From NCBI GenBank assembly GCA_963682025.1, contig OY821519.1, positions 252,700,116 to 252,764,115 of the forward strand: a stretch of DNA of 64,000 bases, read 5' to 3'. The number at the start of each line of letters is the position of its first letter. Positions within the stretch are counted from its first letter, which is position 1. Below are positions 12,079 through 24,335 of this stretch, one piece after another. The translations under genes and the position numbers were made by a program. This DNA comes from Cordilura impudica. Its lineage: Eukaryota > Arthropoda > Insecta > Diptera > Scathophagidae. Under the pieces are notes generated by a model. The model did no database searches, was not told the origin of the DNA, and saw only the letters and a list, made by a program, of their open reading frames with translations.

Positions 12079-12790
12079 CATAATATTCGGTCTATACCGA
12101 CTATACGATGCGCTTGGAGAAAAGGTCTAATTGGCTATATGAAAAATAAGCGCACACAAAATCTGAGTGGAATTTTATTAATTTTTTACTTGCAATTCTG
12201 AAAAAGTTTATATCGGACGCCATATTTATATGGGGACTAGGTCGAAAAATGGATCGATCCTGAACATATTTAGTAAAGTCACTTATTTTTTGTAGAAACA
12301 TATTCAAACTAAATTTGAGAAAAATCTGTGCAATATTTATGTTTTTTTTTATAGATTTAAGTGAGGAACTGTCCTACAGGGTTTATTTTTGGACTGCTGA
12401 TTAATTGGTGTAATAAACAGACACATACCATACTTGACCGAGATCTATATGTTCATATGAATTATAAGGCAATTTAAGTCGATCTCATAGGGGTCATATA
12501 TATTGGGACTAGGTCTGAATATGCACCGATTTACAACAATTTCTGTACCGGTTGTCCTATGGCAGATAGAAGCTTATGTACCAAATTTTATCAACATGTA
12601 TATTTGCTAGCTGTAGTTGGATTACAAGATTTGCATGGACACACAGACGGATGGATGGACGGACATCGCTAAATTCACTCAGAAAGTGATTCTGAATCAA
12701 TCGGTATAATAGGTCAAACATGTTTGGCAGTTACAAGCATTGGCACAAACTCATAGTACCCTGACCACATAATGGTATAGAGTATAACAA
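12079..12790 (+). mobile_element. TCGGTC-hairpin dispersed element, copy D (diverged)
   Basis: Begins ATTCGGTCTATACCGACTATACGATG and ends ATACCCTGACCACATAATGGTATAGAGTATAAC. The internal GGACTAGGTC, ATCGATCCTGAACAT and GACGGATGGATGGACGG blocks match copies A-C at lower identity. An older insertion of the same family. Confidence 0.75.
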
Positions 12791-12831
12791 ACCGAACTTA
12801 ACCTAACAAAACCTAATTGAACTTAACCTAT

Positions 12832-14045
12832 CTACGAGGGCAGATCAATAAGTCCGTGACTTTTCGAACTTCCCTCGTAGTTATATGAAATGCAACACTG
12901 CTCCCATCAAGTACCACCTGTGAATAGACTACTGTAAAATTTTGAGCAAGTTCCGTCATTTACTTTGCGTTTAACAGCTGTTCAAAACATACAACCTCGT
13001 GGTTTTTAAAAATGGAAAAAAGTGAATTTCGAGTGCTCATTAAGCATTATTTTTTGCAAAAAAAAAACCATCAATCAAACCAAGGAAAAGCTTGATAAAA
13101 GCTTGATAATACTAGACTCTGCACCATCGATTTCAATGGTAGAAAAGTGGTTTACTGACTGTCGTTGTGGTCGCACAAATACAAATGACGCTGAACGTTC
13201 TGGACGGCCGAAAGTGTAGAAAAAAATCCTATTTTTTGGAAGGGGTACAAAAATTGGAGAATCGTTGGACTTAGAAAAAATTTTTTTTTTTGGAAAATGA
13301 AACATTCTAAAAGAGGAGAAATTTTATGGTTCAGATCAATAAGTCAAAAAATTTTGACGATTAAGTGTTAGTCAAGCAGAGATTAAGAAGTGCGCAAAAT
13401 ATCTGAGGCTCTGTTACTTCGATTTTAAATGAGTAGATGTGTTTTGTTGAACCGCAATACGAATGAATTTTTGCTCGTTTTCACAACAGTAGCTGAAACA
13501 TGGATCCATTACAACATACCGAGGTGGGCTTTTTGGCCAACAAACTTATGGCAACAGTTTTTTGGGAGGTACGTGGGCAAAAGGCCAAAACAATAAACGA
13601 AGAATATTTAGTCAAATTGTTGATTGGAATAAACAACGATATACAAAAAAACGATCGCATTAGGTCTTGGCCTAAATGTTTAATAAAATGTTCTATTATC
13701 AAGGCAATGCACGGATGCATTGAGATGGGATAAGAATTGCTACCTCATCCGTCATGTTCTATGGATTTAGCCCCTATTAACTATTTTCTATTTCCAAGTC
13801 TAAAAAAATTACCATCCGCCATATTCTAGTGACTAATTTCTAAAGAAATAGGTTTGGAAGGATGAACTCATTCATTAGATTGATGCGTATTTTGAAGACC
13901 TTCTGAAATCCTTTTATTTGGAAGGCACAACAAATTGGGGAAATATTGTACAAAGTGTATTGAGCTAGAAGGAGAGAACGATCTTTTTTTTTTGCTAAAA
14001 AACCCGTCTCTTGTACAAAAGTCACGGATATTGTGTATTGTGTCT
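12832..14045 (+). pseudogene. mariner-family transposase pseudogene 2, with left terminal repeat
   Basis: The left end at 12832 reads CTACGAGGGCAGATCAATAAGTCCGTGAC, a mariner-type terminal repeat, with a second inverted CCCTCGTAG 40 bp in. The ORF starts at ATG 13012 (MEKSEFRVLIKHYF), shifts frame, then gives DSAPSISMVEKWFTDCRCGR and AERSGRPK of the DNA-binding region. After a large deletion it resumes with LANKLMATVFWEVRG (about 13527-13575), then LLPHPSCSMDLAPINYFLFP (13739-13800), whose Asp corresponds to the last catalytic Asp of the DDD triad, and YTKCIELEGE near the C-terminus. The right end AAAAGTCACGGATATTG (about 14024-14040) is a decayed mirror of the left repeat. Stops, frameshifts and the missing centre make it dead. 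Confidence 0.85.
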
Positions 14046-16260
14046 CAGAGCATGACAATTTGCCTCAGTAAGTTTCAGCGAAATGACTCTTTCATTGCGA
14101 TCACTGTTCTGCGGAATTTTTAAGAAAAGCCCTTGCTTAATAAGGAAGTATTTCATTTACAAAAATGTTATAATTTTAGGATATTTTTCCGAAAGAAAAT
14201 CTCTAGATTCTTGAACACAAACAGATACGACTACCAAGGAATCTTGATAAAAAAAATAAATCAAAAGCTTCTGACTCTACTGAACTATTTATGTAGGAAA
14301 AAGCAGCCCTTGTAAACCATGTACACTTAAGGACATTTTCATGGGAAATAAACCAGAAGCTATGATGAAGTTTCCCTACAGATCAGCAAAAGATTTTTAG
14401 ATTTTTTCTGTAAAAAAAAAATCCAGATGCTGAAAATTTTTCTGAAAGAGTGAGATTCAAGAGTAAGAATATCTAGTACTGTGTTGTTTCTGAACGCTTA
14501 GCTATTAAGGATTTGTTATTAAAAACCTTAAGCATAAAACTATCAGGACATTCTACTTTCAAAATTGAATTTTCATATATGTGAAATATAATTTCAAAAT
14601 GGTGTAGGAAGATATTGTTTTAGAGCGTCAAACTATAATATAAGAAAAACAACAACAATAATAAAATAGAATAAGTTTTCTTTTTTTAGAAATGTACATA
14701 AGCAACAAATGATATATTGTTGCCAACGTTAGCTCTCAAGCACTCACAAACATTGCCGGCACATAAAAGCACACGCACATAAACTCTACCTAATACACTT
14801 CGACGTCTATTACATGTACAGCAAGGATTAAGGATAAATTACCGAGAACAACAGAAACAAAAACTTAAGAGAAAAAAAGAAGCAAAAACAAAAGTATATT
14901 GTTGCAGCAATTAATTATATTTTTGGCCAAATTTAAGTACTTTTTCAAGCGGGGTAGTGGGAAGGTAGAGCGACGATATAGTGTTTACAATTTTCGTGGT
15001 TTTTAAGATGAAATATCTGTACTATGGGTAATAAGAAAAAGACGACTTTCTTTTCGCAAATGTTAAGGAAGTTCTTAATTTATTTATTTTCTTAATACTT
15101 TTACTTGTGGCTTTCTTGTTTTCTGTATGTACATATATGTGAGTATATATGTATATATTTTTTTTAAATGACTTAAGTTAAAGTGTTTGCGTGTTTGTTT
15201 CATATAAATTATAAAACATTTAGTTTAACTTCATTACTAACTTTTTGTTTTAGGTTAACGAAAAAGTAACTAGCTTCATTACAACTACAACAAAAGAACA
15301 GCCATATTAAAACAACTAATGAACATGATCATAAGGTTTAGTAAAGTGTCATTCATAGCTTAATGAATGTATGTTTTTCTATTTGTTAGTTTTGACATAC
15401 CCCAGGGGTTATAATAAGTTCGGACAGGACTTTCCTGCAGACATGAAATTTCCACTAAACATGATTTCTTAGTGTAAGAAATTCTGAAAAGCTAAACATA
15501 ATTCAATATTTCATTTATTTGAGAGGGTTAGCTTTGAACGAAAACTAAGATGAGTGATTGATTTGCAAGATAAATGCTTTCGAAACAAGGAAATTCGTTT
15601 TATTTTCTTTCAAATATTATTTAGCTTACTAAATGATTGAATGTAAGTCTTGTAAGCTCTGATAAAAAATATTGCAACATGTCGGTTATGACAATATTTC
15701 TTTGCCATTGATAATTCAATGAAAGTCAATTTCAAATCCATGTCACAATTTTTGGTATTGTCATTATTAAGTTTAATGTTAATCGCTCTTAAATCCTTAA
15801 AAATTTCATTACAATTGTATTAGAAACAATTAATATTTAAATCTTTTTATTTTATTTATAATACTTACAGATTATGTTATGGAATAACATACCTGAAAGA
15901 GAGAAAAAGAAAAATGTTAATAAGTTTTATTAAAGGAATACTAATGTCGAAGGAAATATCAAAATTGCTTATATAAATATATAAAATTCATCAGGAAAAA
16001 ATATAACATTTTACAAGTATATATTCTGATGTATGTATGCTCTAACATTTCATCAACAAAATGCGATTTTACATCAATCACCAAGTTCCTAAATGCTATA
16101 ATGGATTAAAAGTAAATAGGAAGTAATACAAAACTGACAGAGGGTGATCTACTTGGTCGCAGGACAGGAGGGAATAACACTCAACCCAAAAACATCGTTA
16201 AACGTAAAAAGCGTGCATCTTATCAAGAATCCACTGTACCCAGGGTTTATAACTTAAACA
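14046..16260. other. AT-rich intergenic stretch, no gene seen
   Basis: Short open frames only, without motifs or splice structure. Low-complexity T and AT tracts occur. Nothing is assigned. Confidence 0.4.
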
Positions 16261-16261
16261 T

Positions 16262-18770
16262 TTCTTAGGCAAAAACAGGTATTTTTTTAAAAAAGGAACT
16301 TTTTAAGAAAAGGTACATTTTGAACAAAATATGCATTTTTAGAATGCTTTTTTAAGGAAATGTGTTTTTTAGGATAAGGTGCTTTCTGCAGAAAAGGTAC
16401 TCTGGCGAAGAATTTGATTTTTCAAGAAAACTTTATTTTTGAAGAGGAACTTTTTAGAGAAATTTTAAGTTCTTATAGAAAGGTCCTTCGCTAAATAAAA
16501 GTAATTTTTAGGAAAAGGTATTTTTTTTTTGTGAAAAGTTACTTTTTTTTAGGAAAAAGTACTTTTTTAAAGAAATAAAATGTTTTATGAAAAAGTCGTT
16601 TTTGAGAAAAGGTGTGGTAAGAAAAGGTACTTTTTCAAGAAAAGGTACTGTTTTAAGAAAAGATAGTATTTTAAGAAAAATTACTTTTTTAAGAAAATGT
16701 ACTTTTTAATAACAGCAAAATTTTTAAGAAAGTGTACTTTTTTAAGGAAACAGATATTAAATAGATATTTTTAAAAAAATTTTTTTAAGGGACTTTATTG
16801 AGAAACTTTACTTGAGAAACGGTACTTTTTTTAAGAAAAGGTACTTTTTTAAAAAAAGGTACTTTTTAAGTAATGCAATTTAAAAAAAAGTATTTTTTAA
16901 GAAAAATATTTTGTTATGAAAATTTACTTTTTACTTTTTAAGTGCGTTTTTTTTGAGAAATGGTGGTTTAAGAAAATGTACTTTTTCCAAAAAAGTTACT
17001 TCTCGCAGAAAAGGTAATTGTGAAAATATGAATTTTTACGAATTGATACTTTTTAAGAAAAATTACTTTTTTCAAAAAAGGCATGTTTTAAGAAAGGTAC
17101 TTTTTTTTTTTTTTAAATGTACTTATTAAAGAAATTTTAGATTTTTTAGAAGAGGTACCTTTTTGAGAATAGGGACTTTAAAAAAATATTTTGAAAGAAA
17201 AGGCAGTTTTTCAGAAAAAAATACTTTTTTATGAAAAGTAACTTTTTTAAGAAGTGGAACTTTTTTAAGAAAATTAAGTTTCTTAAGGAAAGGTCATTCA
17301 TTAAGAAAGTGTCTTTTTTTTAAAAAGGTACTATTTTTAGACAAATTTACTTTTTTTTTTAAAGAAAAAAGTACTTTTTTAAGAAAAGGCACTTGTGTAA
17401 GAAAATTTATATATTATTAAAAAGAGGAAAGGTTCTTTATCAGAGAAAAGGTTCTTTATCAGAAAAGATACTTTTTAAGAAAATATACTTTTTTAAGAAA
17501 AGGAAATTTTATTTAAGAAATGTAGTTTCGTACCTTTTTAAAGTAAGCTTACTTTTTTAGAAAAGGTATTTTTGAAAGAAAATTAACTTTTTGCAGAAAA
17601 GGTATTTTTTGCCTTAAGAAGAGGCAGTTTTTAATTATATGAACTTTTAAAGAATAAAAAGTTTTATTTAGGAAAATATACTTTCTCAAGAAAAGTTAGT
17701 TTTATGACGGAATGTATTATTTAAAAAGATACTTTTTTGTGAAAAAGTACTTTCTAAAGAGAAGGTACATTTTTAGGAAAAAATTATTTAAGCAAATAGC
17801 TTACATAGTAAGAAAAGGTATTTTTTTATAAAAGCTACGTTTTGAATAAAAGGTACTTTTTAATAAAAGACACTTTTATAGAAAAGTTACTTTTTAGAAG
17901 AGGTAGTTCTTATGAAAATTTAGTTTTTAAGAAGAAGTACTTTTTACAGAAAAGATACTTTTTAAGAAAAGGTATTTTTTTTAAGAAAGGGTACTTTTTT
18001 AAGAAAAAGATACTTTTTTAAGAAAAGCTAAATTTTTAAGAAACGGTAGTTTTTATTTAAAAGAAATTGTACTTTTTTTTAAGAATCAAAAGTTTTATTT
18101 AGGAAAATATACTTTCTCAAGAAAAGGTAGTTTTATGAGGGAATGTATTATTTAAAAAAATACTTTTTTTGTGAAAAAGTACTTTTTGAAGAGAAGGTAC
18201 ATTTTTAGGAAAAGATTCTTTAAGCAAATAGCTTAGTAAGAAAAGGTATTTTTTTTTTATAAAAGCTACGTTTTGAATAAAAGGTACTTTTTTAATAAAA
18301 GATACTTTTATAGAAAAGTTACTTTTTAGAAGAGGTAGTTTTTATGAAAATTTAGTTTTTAAGAAGTACTTTTTACAGAAAAGATACTTTTTAAGAAAAG
18401 GTATTTTTTTAAGAAGGGGTACTTTTTTAAGGAAAATATACTTTTTTAAGAAAAGCTAAATTTTTAAGAAACGGTAGTTTTTATTTAAAAGAAATTGTAC
18501 TTTTTTATAAAAAATTGCTTTTAAGAAAATATGGTTTATTGGCAGAAGTTACTTTTTTATGAAAGGATACTTCTTTTTAGGATATATACTTCTTTAGGAA
18601 TAGTTACTTTTTCTTAAGCAAAGGTACTTTTTAAGGAAAACATACATGTTTATCAACTAGAAAGAAAATAACTCGAGTATTGTTTTCTTGATTTTTTTTA
18701 ATAAAAGGGAATTATTTTAACAAAAGGTACTTTCTAAGATTATTCTTTCTAAATAGCTACTAATCCAGTG
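16262..18770 (-). repeat. Degenerate 18-bp satellite-like array, block 2 (inverted)
   Basis: About 2.5 kb of GGTACTTTTTTAAGAAAA units, the reverse complement of block 1. A higher-order duplication of about 431 bp is visible: 17650-18080 and 18081-18517 share rare landmarks (GTTTTATTTAGGAAAATATA, GGAATGTATTATTT, GCAAATAGCTTA, GCTACGTTTTGAATAAAAGG) in the same order. Confidence 0.9.
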
Positions 18771-18894
18771 TCTGATATTTTGGGTTCAAGTTGAACCCAA
18801 CCTATTTTTGCTTGAATAACTTATAGGCAAAAAAAAAATACGTAAACAAAGTTGTGGGTTTTTATTTATTTATTAGATACAAGATTTGACTAAA

Positions 18895-19740
18895 TTTACA
18901 TAAAAATATTGACCCCATGGTCAGCAATGGATCTCTGAATTCCGCTTATATCTATGCTTCTTAACTCTGTTTTATTTTCGGAATGAGGAAATCCACATTG
19001 CCAAAAAAGTTGCTATGGGTCTAAGTTGGAGAACGCTTGGTGGATTGTTCTCTTTCGGCACAAATTTGATTTTTCTGTGAAGCAAATTTTTCAACTTTTG
19101 CATAACGGGACGAAACAATTTTTTCATTTTCATGGTATTTTTTTTATGAATCTTTCAAGTACTGGAGTACACTTTTCATTATAAACGTTTGCATTTACAG
19201 CCAATCGCTAACCACAATTCAACGTTTTCTGAAAATTTGGTGTTACATACATATATACTTAAATGTTTTGAATACTTTATGTTGAAAAGATTCATTGTTA
19301 TACCTTTCTTGACATCCACTGCTTCCACTGTGAAGTACAACTCATCATCCATCACACATTTTTACTCAGTGATTGCAAATAAGTAATTTGTAGAAAAGAA
19401 TCGTAGTCTGGATTCAATAATTTTTTTTTGCTGGTGCCGTTTTTTCTCTTCTGAACTCCACTAGGTTCCAGATATTTCTTAATTGTATTTTTCTGGCATT
19501 GATATTTGTTTCTTAACTCCAGGAAAAATTCTGCACTGCAACCCATGGTTGCAGCTTTCAATTAATGGCGAATTTTTTAGTCTTGCAAACGATATTTCCT
19601 TCCCGAACCAGGTTTTCTTTCTACACCTTTATTGTTATTTATCAACATTGTTCTTCTTAGACCTTGTGTCCTTGAAATGATTAACAATGTCAATCTTTTT
19701 CTTGGACTGATTTCCTTTACGAAATTTTCAAAATTAGTTT
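18895..19740 (-). pseudogene. mariner/Tc1-superfamily transposase pseudogene 3
   Basis: Read on the minus strand from about 19740: GVERKPGSGRK (about 19600-19625), then NTIKKYLEPSGVQKRKNGTS (about 19430-19490), then VMDDELYFTVE (about 19320-19350), then KFSENVELWLAIS and SVLQYLKDS. The DDExYFT-type block is the first catalytic motif of one mariner-like branch, and the KPGSGRK linker and helix-turn-helix precede it in the expected order. Multiple frameshifts and stops separate the blocks, and the last catalytic region is blurred. No terminal repeats were found. The family is supported by motif order only; the precise branch is uncertain. Confidence 0.6.
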
Positions 19741-20765
19741 AAGTATACCTAATTTGTTTCATGGCAAATTTTTTGCAATTATCACACTCAAACTATTCAC
19801 TATTTTTTCCCATACGTTAGTAAACACTATTTACTTTCTTTATTCTTGTTTAGAAGTTATTGTTCGAAGCCAGTTTTCATTATAGAATTTTTAGAGTGTT
19901 GAGGGGGCTTTTCAAAACCATTGATTTTAGCGATCCCGAAATAATTAAGGAAAGAAACCTCTGTTATCATTCGTGAAATTTTTGGGACAGTGATTGAAAC
20001 GATAATCCTTTAGGTTTTAGGATACAATTTTTAACTATAGGTGGTCCACATTTTCAAAATGTCAAAGTGTTTTTAAATTTGTAGAGTTTCACTGATAAAC
20101 AGCCTTTTCCAGTCATACTCCATATTTTTATATTGTACGGCAATTCTAGGTTGGTTACTAACATTCTTTATTCTCTTCGCTTATACTTTTTTTTATTTTT
20201 TTAATGTAGTTTCAACCCTTTGGACATTCATTAACTGGTTTGTTAATATACTAAAAACAAGTAACGGCATATTTAAGAAGAAGAAGAAGAAAAAAATGGT
20301 CGAAACTAATAAGTTTGACTATTTAAAAACCTAAAATAAATATACAGTCAGACATCTTTAATAAACTAATAAAAAGGCAACTTATTTAGAAATCCTTTAC
20401 ACATTAAAAAAAAAAACATGCATAAGCAAAGAAAAAAGGTCCTTTTTTAGACCTTTGCGTTTTACAGAGATAATAAATTAGAGCGAATGAAACGGGTGTT
20501 ATTATTTATATGGAGTTGTGGGTGTTAAGTTGAAAGTCTCTATTCAACAAGTATGTATGGATTTACAAGTGTTACAGTTTCTTAAGAACACGAAAACTTC
20601 TATCCAGTCAGATTCTTATTTGAGACATTTACACTTTTTTATCGTGTTTAAAGTCCTGCCTATTATTTTTGATAATTCAATTAAGATTATTTCGTTTTAT
20701 ACATTTTGTTGCCCATTAAGTTGACTGGCCTTTTTGTGGTTTTTCATTACAGTTAACCATCTCCT
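19741..20765. other. AT-rich stretch, nothing recognised
   Basis: Contains a short (AAG)n run at about 20277-20292. No gene or known repeat was seen. Confidence 0.4.
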
Positions 20766-20779
20766 CTTTGCAGCCGCAG

Positions 20780-20935
20780 TCCTTCCCCTCTACATCTAAA
20801 TTTATGCCGAGCAAAAGAGGTTTTCAATTAACTTGTAAACTGTTTAAGAGTCTTGCTGTTTTGTCATTGCATGGACGGACGGATGGACGGACGGACTTGT
20901 TTGGCTGGAGTATGACAGAGCGAGCATTTGCGACA
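20780..20935 (+). repeat. Fragment with GACGGACGG run, related to the TCGGTC-hairpin elements
   Basis: ACTTGTAAACTGTTTAAGAG followed by TTGCATGGACGGACGGATGGACGGACGGAC resembles the subterminal block of that family. Only about 150 bp is recognisable. Confidence 0.4.
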
Positions 20936-21600
20936 GTATATGATTTTAAGGATGCTTACTGTCTGTGTTATCTTTATTATTTTGTAGATAACAACCACCA
21001 CCTTCGTTTCGTAGTAGGCAATGTTTTACACTCTATTTCAAATCATTATCATAATGTTATTGTTTTGTTTACTTATTCTTTTAAGTTTTCTTTACCAGAG
21101 GGCAATTCTCATTTGGTTGCGAAAAAAAAACTTTTTCAATAGACCGGTATGTGGTGGCTTGATTAAAAAAGCACGATAAAAATCTTAAATGTTGTAGTGA
21201 AAAATAGACAGAAAAAGGTCTTAATTGTATAGAAATCATGCATATTAATGTAGCGTTATAACTCTTACCATGTATTTAGCACAAAAAAAAGTTGCAAAGA
21301 ATTTGCAATTAAAAATAATTAAAGTTTATATTATTTGCAGACAACAGAAGGATGGAGAAAAGAAGGATATTTTGAAAAAGATGTTGCATGTATTCAAACA
21401 CCACTTATAAGGAAGTTCTCCTAGGTTATCGCCTTAGAATGCGGTGCAGTTTAGATATGTGATAGGCGAGTAAAAAATAAAGGACTCATATTTCTTTTTT
21501 AGCTGCAGCATTTGACAATTAGAGGAGAACCAAGAAGGGACAAATGTCTAAAGTTTTTGTTTTTTTCCACATTTTTCACATTTTCTCCAAAGTAACGTAG
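20936..21600. other. AT-rich stretch, nothing recognised
   Basis: No supported feature. Confidence 0.35.
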
Positions 21601-21654
21601 AGCGAATGTAGTATCATTCGAACCACTTTCCCAAAGCCTATGAAGCGCTACATA

Positions 21655-21838
21655 CGGCATGGACAAACCATCTCAGGTCTTTAGTTATTCTTATTGCTGC
21701 AGAAGTGACTGTTATGGAGGAACATCAATATATATTAAAAGGGAAATAAAATATAATGAACGTCTTTCTCAGAGTAAGGGTTTTTTGGATTTAATATACA
21801 TATCGTTGCCGGATATTAAAATAAATAACAGCAAATCC
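21655..21838 (+). pseudogene. LINE endonuclease, 5' piece (interrupted)
   Basis: The frame 21659-21853 reads RSDCYGGTSIYIKREIKYNE, then LDLIYISLPDIKIN, the N-terminal half of an AP-like endonuclease of a CR1/L2/jockey-type LINE. It runs into non-LINE sequence at about 21838. The rest of the same domain resumes near 24400, so I read 21839 to about 24390 as an insertion into this LINE. Confidence 0.6.
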
Positions 21839-22692
21839 TGGTTACGGTTGTGACACAAAGTACACCTTTACCGGGTGATTGCAGCTATCCTGTCTTATGA
21901 AAACATTATGAAAAATTTTTGGGGTTTAGCACTCACCTAAAGGTACAATTATGGAACCTTCATTTATTCAATTTACTATTGTACTTATTGCAAAAAATTA
22001 ATTTGCTGTTGTTACGGTTGTGACACATTTGGTGACGCATATATTTTCCCTTGATTATCATTTTACGTTTTGTGCCCCGTTGAGCAAAATACAGAAATGA
22101 AAAAAAAGTAATTGCCAACACAGATATATATTTAACTATTTACGAGTTGTATTCAAAAATTTTTCTCTCTTGGTCCCTTAGAAAACGATATTAAAAAGTT
22201 GTTACGGTTGTGACAAGTGCGTTACGGTTGTGACATAGTACAGAAATAAATAGAAATTCAGCATTTATCATAGAGTTTATTTAACCCACAAGCGAGAAAC
22301 TTTCAAGGAAGAAAAGAAACAAATGAATTGGCATTAGTTTTATTACAAACAATTTCCATTACAACGAAAATCTCGTTATTATGAAACATTTTAGCGGTCC
22401 CTTGGAGTTAGTTGTAACTGTGTAGCTATTACAATACTGATATTACAATGTTATGAATATACTAAATTTAAAAACTTGTTATCTTTGAAATACAATTTCC
22501 CCCGAACATCTTTAGGAATAGGCAAATAATCTTTAATCTGTACTATTCCAACATCAGTGTCAAAGTCATCATTAGTAGGTTAAACATAATGCGGCAACTT
22601 TCCCTCTTTTTTTTCTTAAGTACTGAATGCAAATTTTGCCATCTTTCACGTCATTATGGTATCCAAGATAATATCTGCGGTCACAAGCAAAA

Positions 22693-23412
22693 ATCATGCT
22701 TTCGAGAAATATAACTTTTTGTATAAATGTAATGAGGCTTCATTACGACTTAGGTCAGTATATCTATAATATTAATAGGCTAGGCGATTTCATGTGACCG
22801 ATGATTTGTTCTACCGTTTTATCCCGATTTTGACCAAACGTATATTATTTGAAAGGTATTTCATTTTAGCCATTTTGCAGATTTACAGATTTTTAAATTT
22901 TTTCCTCTATTTTGAGTAAATTGCATTTAAAGTTGCTACTAACACATACATAAAATTATACATATGTTGTGTGGGTTTTATTAAATTTGTTAATGTGTTT
23001 GTTAATGAGTTTGTTATCTTCATTCACAATAATAATAAACCATAAAAGTGTTGGTTTGTAAATTGGCTAAGTTGAAAAATAAGGCTGCCTAGAAATTGCA
23101 CTCGATTTTCGAGCTCTGGAATCTGCTAGTTTATATTAATATCTTTTTAATAAATATTGTTAGAGAAATGGGGATTTCACGTAAATATAAAGCGTTTTTA
23201 GTAGAACATGATAGCATACATAACCCAAGTCGTCGAATATCATGCTTTTGAGAAAAATAACTTTTTATATAAATGTAATGGGGGCCTCATTACGACTTAG
23301 GTCAGCATGTTTTCATTAATAACTTTTTAATAAACAGTGATAGAGAAATTGGGATTTCACGTAAATATAAAGCGTTTTTAGTAGAATATGATAGCATAAA
23401 TAACTCAAATCA
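22693..23412 (+). repeat. Tandem duplication of a ~175-bp unit
   Basis: Unit 1 is 22693-23238, counting the 367-bp Helitron inside it; unit 2 is 23239-23412. Both carry ATCATGCTTTYGAGAAA, CATTACGACTTAGGTCAG and GGGATTTCACGTAAATATAAAGCG in order. Confidence 0.8.
22763..23129 (+). mobile_element. Non-autonomous Helitron, copy 1
   Basis: Starts TCTATAATATTAATAGGC and ends with a hairpin (CTCGATTTTCGAG, 23101-23113), a 12-nt spacer and CTAG (23126-23129). It is flanked by A on the left and T on the right with no target duplication. These are the defining Helitron ends. 367 bp, no coding capacity. Confidence 0.85.
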
Positions 23413-24335
23413 TTCTTAAGTCGACTTAGGCGGTTATAGCTTGTGACCACAGATATAATGGTTTGTTTAAGTCTGCTAACTTATTATCTACTGACATAAT
23501 TATATTGAATGACTACATATTTCGTAACCCATTCGATTCCACTGTACTCGCTTGAGTACAAAAACGTCAATTTTGTGATGATATATCTCTCAGTGTCCGT
23601 TTTTTTCAATTTAACTTCGTCCGTCTGCTATTCTGCACTCATCACCCTTTAACACTTACCGATCTTCTTTACCCTTCTTTGTACGATCCCATAATATTGT
23701 TGAATTAAGAAATTCAGTCAAATCAATAATAAATGTGTGTTCTTATACATCGTGTGATTGATTTGCATTGTGTGTGTGTATGATTGTTGTTTTTACACGT
23801 GTGTGGAAACGAAATTTTACCCCATATTTATAGTGTGTAAATAACAGCAACAAAAATGGCATGTCACAACCGAAACATTTTGTGTCACAACCGTAACACT
23901 AATTGTATATAGTTATAACTGGGCAAAATAGCATTTTTGTTTATATTATATTTGCATATATGGCCAGTGTTAGTTTTGATATTATTACACAAGTTACAAA
24001 ACAATAATAAGTACAGAATCCGATTTATTCTAACTGAAAGGATACTTTTTCTTACGGTTGTAACATGATAATTAGTTTTTCTAAAGAGAATATTATATAC
24101 CTTTAAACTTGAGGCTTTGCAATTCCTTTGATTAAAAACAAACCACTGACGTCTCTACCAACTTAAAACATCAAGTCAGCCATTTTGGACTGCATCGCTT
24201 GGAAAAAAAACATGTTACCGGATTGCAACTAATATGATAATTTAAAAATGTTAAGAACAATCATCACAGATATGGCTATAATAGTAACATTTCTTAAAAT
24301 AATTAAATTATTTTGTTAGATTATTGAACTAGAGA

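Larger units (their letters stand above)
21839..24190. mobile_element. Inserted element with repeated GTTACGGTTGTGACA motif
   Basis: Seven copies of a 15-bp motif: forward at 21841, 22011, 22201 and 22221; reverse complement at about 23862 (one mismatch) and 23883; and a decayed forward copy at about 24051. An inner inverted pair lies at 22668-22688 and 23439-23459 (19 of 21 match). On the minus strand an open stretch ending with a stop at 22451 reads DDFDTDVGIVQIKDYLPIPK and looks protein-like, but I recognise no family. The element also holds a ~175-bp tandem duplication and a Helitron. The left edge is sharp at the LINE junction. The right edge is uncertain, somewhere between 24070 and 24400. 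Confidence 0.5.
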
